Below are positions 57,344 to 64,000 of a stretch of DNA of 64,000 nucleotides, in pieces. Position 1 is the first letter of the stretch, and each line of letters begins with the position of its first letter. The DNA lies in contig NZ_CP139969.1 in the NCBI RefSeq assembly GCF_034424645.1, forward strand, positions 744,001-808,000, read 5' to 3'. The translations under genes were made by a program, and so were the position numbers. The stretch comes from Bordetella avium (GTDB lineage Bacteria > Pseudomonadota > Gammaproteobacteria > Burkholderiales > Burkholderiaceae_B). The notes beneath the pieces were generated by a model. It made no database searches, had not been told where the DNA came from, and worked only from the letters and a program-made list of their open reading frames with translations.

Positions 57344-58348
57344 ATGGACGACCGTGCTCACGCTTTGTTGAAAGCCCTGATTGAACGCTATATCGCCGAT
57401 GGCCAACCGGTAGGCTCGCGCACGCTATCCAAAGTTTTTGATCTGTCTCCCGCGACCATACGCAATGTCATGGCCGACCTGGAAGAACTGGGGCTGATCC
57501 AGAGCCCGCATACCTCGGCGGGCCGAGTGCCTACGCCGCGCGGCTATCGTATGTTCGTCGATTCGCTGCTGGCCGTACACCCCTATCAGTTCGAACCCGC
57601 CAATATGGCGGAACTGCTGCCCATGATCGAACCCAGCCGGGCGGTCAATGCGGCTGCGGCCCTGCTGTCCAATCTGACCCAGTTCGCCGGCATGGTGCTC
57701 ACGCCCAAGCGGGCGCAGGTGTTTCGCCAGATCGAATTCGTGCGCCTGTCGGATAAGCGGGTATTGTTGATTATCGTCACGCCCGACGGCGACGTTCAGA
57801 ACCGCATCATGCAGGTGCAGCGCGATTACGCCGAATCTGAGCTGGTCGAGGCGGCCAATTTCTTTAATCAGCATTTCTCGGGCAAGTCCTTCGACGCGGT
57901 GCGTCGGACGCTGTCCACCGAACTGATCCAGTTGCGCGAAGATATTTCGCGCCTCATGCAGGCCGCTGTGGAGGTCGGGGCCGAGGCTGCCGAGGAAACC
58001 GACTCAGTGGTGATTTCTGGCGAGCGCAAACTGCTGAACGTCACGGATATTGCTTCCGATATGGACAGGCTGCGCAAGATGTTTTCACTCTTCGAGAAGA
58101 AAACAGACCTGTTGCAATTGCTGGATGTCTCCAGTCGGGCGCAAGGGGTACAGATCTATATCGGCGGGGATTCGCAACTGCTGCCGATGGATGAGGTGAC
58201 CGTCGTGACCGCGCCCTATGGCGTGGACGGGCAGATTGTCGGCACCTTGGGCGTGATCGGTCCTACCCGGATGTCTTACGAAAGGGTGATTCCGATCGTG
58301 GATATCACGGCCCGTTTGCTGTCCAACGCACTCAGTCATAATCAATAA
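57344..58348 (+). CDS. hrcA: Heat-inducible transcription repressor HrcA
   Basis: A 334-residue repressor. The winged-helix part reads [20 protein letters not shown] then [20 protein letters not shown] and [20 protein letters not shown]; a dimerisation domain ends with [20 protein letters not shown]. HrcA binds the CIRCE element (inverted TTAGCACTC) ahead of chaperone operons and is stabilised by GroEL. No CIRCE was found ahead of hrcA, grpE, dnaK or dnaJ in the window, so its target is probably groESL elsewhere. The gap to nadK holds both divergent promoters. Confidence 0.95.
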   Translation: MDDRAHALLKALIERYIADGQPVGSRTLSKVFDLSPATIRNVMADLEELGLIQSPHTSAGRVPTPRGYRMFVDSLLAVHPYQFEPANMAELLPMIEPSRAVNAAAALLSNLTQFAGMVLTPKRAQVFRQIEFVRLSDKRVLLIIVTPDGDVQNRIMQVQRDYAESELVEAANFFNQHFSGKSFDAVRRTLSTELIQLREDISRLMQAAVEVGAEAAEETDSVVISGERKLLNVTDIASDMDRLRKMFSLFEKKTDLLQLLDVSSRAQGVQIYIGGDSQLLPMDEVTVVTAPYGVDGQIVGTLGVIGPTRMSYERVIPIVDITARLLSNALSHNQ

Positions 58349-58395
58349 CTGTTCATAAGACGGCATCCCTCGGGGGTGCCCCCTGGGAGGCGTTT

Positions 58396-59490
58396 GTGTT
58401 TCTTCGTCTGTTCAAGTATTTGTGGCCTGAGCGTTTTCTCCCGGAACCCGCTACTGCGGAAGACCGCTTTGATGACAACCCCCCGCCGCGTGGGCCGGGC
58501 CGCGCTGGCGTGCTGCTGATCAACCTGGGCACGCCTGACGCCCCGACGGCTGCGGATATTCGTAAATATCTGGCCGAGTTTCTCTCCGATCAGCGCGTGA
58601 TCGAGATTCCGCGCTATCTCTGGAAACCGATTCTGCATGGTCTGGTGCTGACTTTCCGGCCGAAGAAGCTGGCGCCGCGCTACGCGGGTATCTGGATGGA
58701 GGGCGGGTCGCCCCTCATGGTCTATAGCCGTAAACAGGCCGAAGGGGTGGCCGCCGCCCTGGCCGAACGCGGGTTGGATGTGCCGGTTGCGCTGGGCATG
58801 CGCTATGGCAATCCCTCGGTGCCCGATGCGATCGCGCAGCTGCGCGCTCAGGGTTGCGATCATATTCTGACCGTGCCGCTTTATCCGCAGTATGCGGCCA
58901 GTACGACAGCGACGGCCGTCGATGCCGTGACCCGCCATGCGAGCCGCCTGCGCGATCAGCCGGCGCTGCGCTTTGTCAAACGCTTCTATGCCGATCCGGC
59001 CTATATCGAGGCGCAGGCCGAACGCATCCAATCCTTCTGGGATGCGCAGGGCAAGCCGCAAAAACTGCTCATGAGTTTTCATGGTCTGCCCCGTTATTCG
59101 ATCGAGCTGGGCGATCCCTATTACCGCGATTGCCTGGATACGGCACGCCTGCTGCGCAAGCGCCTGGGTTTGTCGCCCGAGGAGGTCGAGGTCACGTTCC
59201 AAAGCCGGTTCGGTTCGGCGCGCTGGATGGAACCTTATACCGAACCCACCTTGAAGATGCTGGCAGCTCAGGGCATTACACACATCGATGTTGTTTGTCC
59301 TGGCTTTGTGGCAGACTGTTTGGAAACGCTGGAAGAAATCAACCAGGAGTGCCGCCATGCCTTTATGGAGGCGGGCGGTCAGCAGTTTCGCTACATTCCG
59401 GCCCTCAATGACAGCCCTCTGTGGGTGAGTGGGCTGGCCGATCTGGTCGAAACCCAGCTTCAGGCGTGGCCCGTAAAACGCGCAGGCTGA
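58396..59490 (+). CDS. hemH: Ferrochelatase
   Basis: A 364-residue HemH. N-terminal GRAGVLLINLGTPDAPTAAD, YAGIWMEGGSPLMVYSRKQA, and VPLYPQYAASTTATAVDAV are family hallmarks. The catalytic His lies in LLMSFHGLPRYSIELGDPYY and the Glu in EPYTEPTLKMLAAQG; the end VCPGFVADCLETLEEINQEC is also typical. It inserts Fe2+ into protoporphyrin IX to give heme. Start GTG 58396 follows TGGGAGGC and gives the usual N-terminus. It lies 47 bases after hrcA. Confidence 0.94.
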   Translation: MFLRLFKYLWPERFLPEPATAEDRFDDNPPPRGPGRAGVLLINLGTPDAPTAADIRKYLAEFLSDQRVIEIPRYLWKPILHGLVLTFRPKKLAPRYAGIWMEGGSPLMVYSRKQAEGVAAALAERGLDVPVALGMRYGNPSVPDAIAQLRAQGCDHILTVPLYPQYAASTTATAVDAVTRHASRLRDQPALRFVKRFYADPAYIEAQAERIQSFWDAQGKPQKLLMSFHGLPRYSIELGDPYYRDCLDTARLLRKRLGLSPEEVEVTFQSRFGSARWMEPYTEPTLKMLAAQGITHIDVVCPGFVADCLETLEEINQECRHAFMEAGGQQFRYIPALNDSPLWVSGLADLVETQLQAWPVKRAG

Positions 59491-59520
59491 GTAAGACCGC
59501 TTTCTTAAGGAGACGGCAAG

Positions 59521-59679
59521 ATGACAGCTTCTACGCAATCCCCTCGATCAGACCAAGGAGAGCTCGCCGAGGACGGTCTTGAGCGAGATCTCGATAATGC
59601 CCTGATCCAGACCTTTCCGGCCAGCGATCCGGTTTCCATCACTCCCGAAGACGAGCGCCCCGAAGAAGACGCCGACTAG
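59521..59679 (+). CDS. Small conserved hypothetical protein (52 aa)
   Basis: A 52-residue acidic protein starting MTASTQSPRSDQGELAEDGL and containing LDNALIQTFPASDPVSIT. The 'FPASDPxS' core occurs in small hypothetical proteins of many proteobacteria; the function is unknown. It has a strong ribosome site (AAGGAGAC, 7 bases before ATG) and lies between hemH and grpE. Probably a real gene although short. Confidence 0.65.
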   Translation: MTASTQSPRSDQGELAEDGLERDLDNALIQTFPASDPVSITPEDERPEEDAD

Positions 59680-59729
59680 GCGTTTGCGTGGCATGGTGTG
59701 CGATGGCCCGGGGCCGGATCGCTTTCGCC

Positions 59730-59758
59730 CTTGAAATTGGGGAGGCAACCCCCATTTA
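59730..59758 (+). promoter_or_regulatory. Sigma-32-type heat-shock promoter of grpE
   Basis: CTTGAAA at 59730-59736, a 13-base spacer and CCCCATTTA at 59750-59758. This matches the heat-shock consensus CTTGAAA-N(13-15)-CCCCAT-T and lies about 40 bases before the grpE start. Confidence 0.85.
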
Positions 59759-59796
59759 TGGGCACATACCGTACTAATCTTTGCTGGAGGACTCTC

Positions 59797-60333
59797 ATGA
59801 CGGCACCTCAAGAGCCTGTCGATCCGATTCAAGACGCAGGCGTCGAAGCGCCCGATCTTCAAGCCGAAATTGATGCGCTGCGCGCCGAATTGGCTGCAGC
59901 CCAAGCTCAGGCCCAGGCCCATCAGGAACAGGCCTTGCGCGCAATGGCCGAGGCCGAGAACGTGCGCCGCCGGGCTCAGGAAGATGTGTCCAAGGCACGT
60001 AAATTCGGCATTGAATCGTTTGCCGAGAGTTTGGTGCCCGTCAAGGACAGCTTGGAAGCCGCGCTGGCTCAGCCGGAGCAGACTGCCCAAGCCTTGCGCG
60101 AGGGGGTGGAAGTCACGCTCAAGCAGCTCAATGGCGCTTTTGAGCGCAACATGCTCAAAGACATTGCGCCGGCGCAGGGCGATAAGTTCGATCCGCATCT
60201 GCATCAGGCTATTTCTTCGGTGCCCGCGCCCCAGCCGGCCAATACGGTGGTGCAATTGCTCCAGAAAGGCTATGTCATCGCCGACCGTACCCTGCGCCCC
60301 GCCCTTGTGGTGGTGTCGGCAGGGCAGGGTTAA
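59797..60333 (+). CDS. grpE: Nucleotide exchange factor GrpE
   Basis: A 178-residue GrpE. An acidic N-terminus leads into the long dimer helix ([20 protein letters not shown] then [20 protein letters not shown]), followed by [20 protein letters not shown] and the C-terminal beta domain [20 protein letters not shown] with [20 protein letters not shown]. It releases ADP from DnaK. The start ATG 59797 follows GCTGGAGGA. It precedes a thioredoxin-like gene and dnaK in one heat-shock cluster. Confidence 0.95.
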   Translation: MTAPQEPVDPIQDAGVEAPDLQAEIDALRAELAAAQAQAQAHQEQALRAMAEAENVRRRAQEDVSKARKFGIESFAESLVPVKDSLEAALAQPEQTAQALREGVEVTLKQLNGAFERNMLKDIAPAQGDKFDPHLHQAISSVPAPQPANTVVQLLQKGYVIADRTLRPALVVVSAGQG

Positions 60334-60358
60334 TCCATCCCTGGTTCAAGACGCAGTC

Positions 60359-60733
60359 ATGAGCAGCTTTGATCCCGGCCAGGTGTTCGAGGTGTTCGGC
60401 ATGCAGCCGGTCTCGAGTGCCACCTTCGACGAACGCGTCGTCGAAGCGCCGGGTGATGATCTGCGCTGCGTTTTCCTCTGGGGTGAAAATTGTTACAACT
60501 GTAATATTTTCAAGCAAACGGCGCTGTTGCATCGCGATGCTCTACTCGCACTGCGCCTGTCCTGGTTACAGGCCGATGTCTATGCCGATCCGGCGCTCGG
60601 CCAGCGTTTCGGCTTGCACGGCGTGCCAACTTTCGTGATGTTCCGGGGCGGAAAGCGCCTGGGACGCATCACTGGCTGGCCGGGTCTGCCGCAATTCAGC
60701 GAGACCGTCCGGCGCTTGCAAGCCGGATCTTGA
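60359..60733 (+). CDS. Thioredoxin-like protein between grpE and dnaK
   Basis: A 124-residue thioredoxin-fold protein with an unusual active site: FLWGENCYNCNIFKQT (Cys45-Tyr-Asn-Cys48) instead of WCGPC. The cis-Pro loop HGVPTFVMFRGGKRLGRITG is intact. No signal peptide, so it acts in the cytoplasm. It lies 25 bases after grpE and shares its heat-shock transcript, which suggests a role in protein-folding redox, but the exact role is unknown. A sigma-32-like promoter for dnaK starts close to its stop. Confidence 0.8.
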   Translation: MSSFDPGQVFEVFGMQPVSSATFDERVVEAPGDDLRCVFLWGENCYNCNIFKQTALLHRDALLALRLSWLQADVYADPALGQRFGLHGVPTFVMFRGGKRLGRITGWPGLPQFSETVRRLQAGS

Positions 60734-60757
60734 AAAACCCTGCGGTGATCCCCAGTT
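60729..60757 (+). promoter_or_regulatory. Sigma-32-type heat-shock promoter of dnaK
   Basis: CTTGAAA at 60729-60735, a 14-base spacer, then CCCCAGTT at 60750-60757, overlapping the end of the thioredoxin-like gene and about 55 bases before the dnaK ATG. Confidence 0.85.
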
Positions 60758-60812
60758 ATGGGGAGACTGAAATTCTTTCGACTAATAACTGATTCTTCAA
60801 GGTATCCCTACC

Positions 60813-62747
60813 ATGAGCAAAATCATCGGCATCGATCTGGGTACGACCAATAGCTGCGTGGCAGTGATGGACGGTGGTCAGGTCAAGATTATTGAAAACG
60901 CCGAGGGCGCACGCACCACGCCCTCTATCGTCGCCTATATGGAAGACGGCGAAATTCTGGTGGGCGCGCCGGCCAAGCGCCAGGCAGTCACCAATCCCAA
61001 GAACACCCTGTACGCGGTCAAGCGCCTGATCGGCCGCAAGTTCGACGAGAAAGCGGTGCAGAAGGACATCCACCTGATGCCCTACACCATCACCAAGGCC
61101 GATAACGGCGACGCCTGGGTTGAAGTGCGCGGCAGCAAGCTGGCGCCGCCCCAAGTCTCGGCCGAAGTGCTGCGCAAGATGAAGAAGACCGCCGAGGACT
61201 ACCTGGGCGAGCCGGTCACCGAAGCCGTTATCACGGTGCCTGCCTACTTCAATGACAGCCAGCGCCAGGCGACCAAGGACGCCGGTCGCATCGCCGGCCT
61301 GGAAGTCAAGCGCATCATCAACGAGCCGACCGCGGCCGCGCTGGCTTTCGGCCTCGACAAGACCGAAAAGGGCGACCGCAAGATCGCCGTGTATGACCTG
61401 GGTGGCGGTACGTTCGACGTGTCCATCATCGAAATCGCCGACGTTGATGGCGAAAAGCAGTTCGAAGTGCTGTCGACCAATGGCGACACCTTCCTGGGCG
61501 GCGAAGACTTCGATCAGCGCATCATTGACTACATCATCGGCGAGTTCAAGAAAGAACAAGGCGTTGACCTGTCCAAGGATGTGCTGGCTCTGCAGCGCCT
61601 GAAAGAAGCGGCTGAAAAGGCCAAGATCGAACTGTCCTCGAGCCAGCAGACCGAAATCAACCTGCCTTACATCACGGCAGATGCTTCCGGTCCTAAGCAC
61701 TTAAATCTGAAGATCACGCGCGCCAAGCTGGAATCCTTGGTTGAAGAGCTCATCGAGCGCACCATCGAGCCCTGCCGCGTGGCCATCAAGGATGCCGGCG
61801 TGAAAGTGTCGGATATCGATGACGTGATCCTGGTGGGCGGTATGACCCGCATGCCCAAGGTGCAAGAGAAGGTCAAGGAGTTCTTTGGCCGCGAGCCGCG
61901 CAAGGACGTCAACCCGGATGAAGCCGTTGCCGCAGGTGCCGCGATTCAGGGTTCCGTGCTGTCGGGCGACCGTAAGGACGTGCTGCTGCTGGACGTCACC
62001 CCGCTTTCCCTGGGTATCGAAACCCTGGGCGGCGTGATGACCAAGATGATCCAGAAGAACACGACCATCCCGACCCGCTTCTCGCAAACTTTCTCGACCG
62101 CTGACGACAACCAGCCGGCCGTGACCATCAAGGTGTTCCAGGGTGAGCGCGAGATCGCTGCCGGCAACAAGGCGCTGGGCGAGTTCAATCTGGAAGGCAT
62201 CCCGCCGGCGCCGCGTGGTCTGCCGCAGATCGAAGTCACTTTCGACATCGACGCCAACGGCATCCTGCACGTGTCGGCCAAGGACAAGGGCACTGGCAAG
62301 GAAAACAAGATCACCATCAAGGCCAATTCGGGTCTGTCGGAAGACGAGATCCAGCGCATGGTCAAGGATGCCGAGGCCAATGCCGAGGAAGATCACCGTC
62401 TCGCCGAGCTGGCCCTGGCGCGCAACCAGGCAGACGCCCTCGTGCATGCCACCCGCAAGTCGCTGACCGAGTACGGCGACAAGCTGGAAGCTGCCGAGAA
62501 GGAGAGCATCGAGAAGGCGCTCAAGGATGTCGAAGAGAGCCTGAAGGCGGGCGACAAGGCCGAGATCGATGCCAAGGTCGAGGCGCTGACGCAGGCTTCG
62601 CAAAAGCTGGGCGAGAAAATGTACGCTGACGCCCAGGCGCAGCAGGCCGCACAGCAAGCCTCGCACCAGCAGGCGGCGGACAACGCCAAGCCGGTGGATG
62701 ACAACGTGGTCGACGCAGACTTCAAGGAAGTCAAGCGCGACAACTGA
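60813..62747 (+). CDS. dnaK: Chaperone DnaK (Hsp70)
   Basis: A 644-residue Hsp70. The ATPase domain starts [20 protein letters not shown] and includes [40 protein letters not shown] and [20 protein letters not shown]. The substrate domain follows with [20 protein letters not shown], and a C-terminal helical lid ending [16 protein letters not shown]. It folds and protects proteins with DnaJ and GrpE. Normal length; its own heat-shock promoter precedes it and a terminator follows. Confidence 0.97.
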   Translation: MSKIIGIDLGTTNSCVAVMDGGQVKIIENAEGARTTPSIVAYMEDGEILVGAPAKRQAVTNPKNTLYAVKRLIGRKFDEKAVQKDIHLMPYTITKADNGDAWVEVRGSKLAPPQVSAEVLRKMKKTAEDYLGEPVTEAVITVPAYFNDSQRQATKDAGRIAGLEVKRIINEPTAAALAFGLDKTEKGDRKIAVYDLGGGTFDVSIIEIADVDGEKQFEVLSTNGDTFLGGEDFDQRIIDYIIGEFKKEQGVDLSKDVLALQRLKEAAEKAKIELSSSQQTEINLPYITADASGPKHLNLKITRAKLESLVEELIERTIEPCRVAIKDAGVKVSDIDDVILVGGMTRMPKVQEKVKEFFGREPRKDVNPDEAVAAGAAIQGSVLSGDRKDVLLLDVTPLSLGIETLGGVMTKMIQKNTTIPTRFSQTFSTADDNQPAVTIKVFQGEREIAAGNKALGEFNLEGIPPAPRGLPQIEVTFDIDANGILHVSAKDKGTGKENKITIKANSGLSEDEIQRMVKDAEANAEEDHRLAELALARNQADALVHATRKSLTEYGDKLEAAEKESIEKALKDVEESLKAGDKAEIDAKVEALTQASQKLGEKMYADAQAQQAAQQASHQQAADNAKPVDDNVVDADFKEVKRDN

Positions 62748-62772
62748 TGTTCGTTCTATGATGTAAGGCTTC

Positions 62773-62818
62773 GCCCGATAACCGCCAGTTTGGTTATCGG
62801 GCGCATGCTTTTTATCCG
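62773..62818 (+). terminator. Terminator or attenuator between dnaK and dnaJ
   Basis: GCCCGATAACC-N8-GGTTATCGGGC (62773-62802), an 11-bp perfect stem, with a T-rich stretch a few bases later (62811-62815). It would reduce dnaJ expression relative to dnaK. Confidence 0.7.
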
Positions 62819-62858
62819 TCCCCAAAAAAATGGCTCTTCCCGGAGCCCTTGATTGATC

Positions 62859-63980
62859 ATGGCAAAACGCGATTACTACGAAGTCCTGGGTGTGGCAAAA
62901 GACGCCGCGGACGACGAACTGAAGAAGGCCTACCGTAAGCTGGCCATGAAGTACCACCCGGACCGCAATCCGGGTAACAAGGAAGCCGAGGAGAAGTTCA
63001 AGGAGGCCAAAGAGGCTTACGAAGTCCTGGGAGATGAGCAAAAGCGTGCTGCGTATGACCGTTATGGCCACGCGGGCGTGGACCCTAACTCCGCAGGCGG
63101 CGCCGGCATGGGCGGCGGCTTTGCCGACGCGTTTGGCGACATCTTCGGCGAAATTTTTGGCGCGGGCCGCCGTGGCGGTGGTGGCGGGCCGCAGGTTTAC
63201 CGTGGCGCAGATCTGAAGTACGCGCTGGAAATCACGCTTGAGCAGGCGGCGAATGGGTTTGAGACCGAAATCCGTGTGCCCAGCTGGGAAAACTGTGACA
63301 CCTGCCACGGTTCGGGCGCCAAGCCGGGCACCACGCCCAAAACCTGCCGCACCTGCGGCGGCTCGGGCGCCGTGCGTATGCAGCAAGGTTTTTTCAGCGT
63401 GCAGCAGACCTGCCCGACCTGCCACGGCAGCGGCAAGGAAATCACCGATCCCTGCACGAGCTGCGATGGCGTGGGCCGCACCCGCCGCAACAAGACGCTG
63501 CAAGTCAAGATTCCGGCAGGTATCGACGACGGCATGCGTATCCGCTCGGCTGGCAATGGCGAGCCGGGCGTGAACGGCGGGCCCCCGGGAGATCTTTATG
63601 TCGAGATCCACATCAAGCAGCATCGCATCTTCCAGCGCGATGGCGATGACCTGCATTGCGAGCTGACCATCCCGTTCACCACGGCGGCCCTGGGCGGCGA
63701 GCTACAGGTGCCAACATTGGGCGGCAAGGCGGAAATCTCTATCCCCGAAGGCACGCAGTCGGGTAAGACTTTCCGTCTGCGCGGCAAGGGCATTCGCGGT
63801 GTGCGCGCCGGTTATCCGGGCGATCTGTACTGCCATATCGTGGTCGAAACCCCGGTGCGTCTAAGCGACGAGCAAAAGAACATCCTGCGCCAGTTCGAGG
63901 CCTCGCTGAACGACGGGGGTGATCGCCACTCGCCGCAAAGCAAGTCCTGGACGGATCGCGTGAAGGAGTTCTTCAGCTAA
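62859..63980 (+). CDS. dnaJ: Chaperone DnaJ (Hsp40)
   Basis: A 373-residue type I DnaJ. The J domain begins [20 protein letters not shown] with the HPD motif in [11 protein letters not shown] Gly/Phe-rich linker follows ([20 protein letters not shown]), then four zinc-finger repeats: [32 protein letters not shown] and CTSCDGVGR. The C-terminal substrate domain ends near RVKEFFS. It delivers clients to DnaK. ATG 62859 is the conserved start; a TTG two codons upstream is ignored. Confidence 0.96.
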
Positions 63981-64000
63981 GGCCTTTACCGGCCAAGCTT

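Noticed and set aside
61701..63656. 651-codon minus-strand open frame across dnaK and dnaJ
   Set aside because: It is antisense to two certain genes and results from their high-GC third-position bias. No motif or start context supports it.
1..64000. CRISPR array or insertion sequence
   Set aside because: No regularly spaced repeats and no transposase frame or terminal inverted repeats were seen.

Overview
The window is a chromosomal segment of a high-GC betaproteobacterium of the family Alcaligenaceae, most like Bordetella or Achromobacter. The clues are the housekeeping order dapB-bamE / fur / recN-nadK / hrcA-hemH-grpE-dnaK-dnaJ, the pyridine-catabolism cluster with a MarR-type repressor, and the Bug/TTT-type solute receptor. 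No species is assigned.

Positions 1 to about 29,970 are most of a temperate contractile-tailed (myovirus-type) prophage, whose left end, with the integrase, lies outside the window. Order: CI-like S24 repressor (minus strand) facing Cro-like and CII-like genes across an operator region; a replication/recombination module (DUF1376 protein, P-like protein, Ref-type nuclease, RusA resolvase); a Q-like late regulator; a Rha-type cassette between two terminators; terminase, portal, MuF, DUF2213 protease/scaffold, decoration and capsid proteins; neck genes; DUF3383 sheath, tube, tail chaperone with an apparent -1 frameshift, tape measure; baseplate, fibre and fibre chaperone; holin, SAR endolysin and nested Rz/Rz1. 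At the right edge a two-gene minus-strand accessory unit (a DUF6414-like protein and a small helical protein) is followed by decayed copies of lysis-end genes and then tRNA-Cys, whose 3' end faces the prophage and is the likely attachment site.

Positions 30,400-42,605 hold a pyridine-carboxylate catabolic cluster: a MarR regulator, an amidohydrolase-type decarboxylase (PicC-like), maleate isomerase, N-formylmaleamate deformylase, 2,5-dihydroxypyridine dioxygenase and maleamate amidase, then a second unit with a Bug-type receptor, a 4,5-dihydroxyphthalate-decarboxylase-like protein, a three-subunit molybdenum hydroxylase and a CoxG protein. Copies of a TCAG-N4-CTGA palindrome precede both units. 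Together the enzymes would take a pyridine carboxylate to 2,5-dihydroxypyridine and on to fumarate, but no ring 3-monooxygenase (PicB or NicC) is present.

Positions 42,800-51,260 lie between two identical tRNA-Gly(GCC) genes and carry a LysE-type exporter, the prpF-acnD pair with a GntR regulator (2-methylcitrate cycle), a DUF523 protein, and a TlpA-like/DsbG thiol-redox pair. From 51,500 to the end is core genome: murB, dapB, bamE, fur, recN, nadK, hrcA, hemH, grpE, a thioredoxin-like gene, dnaK and dnaJ, with sigma-32-like promoters ahead of grpE and dnaK.
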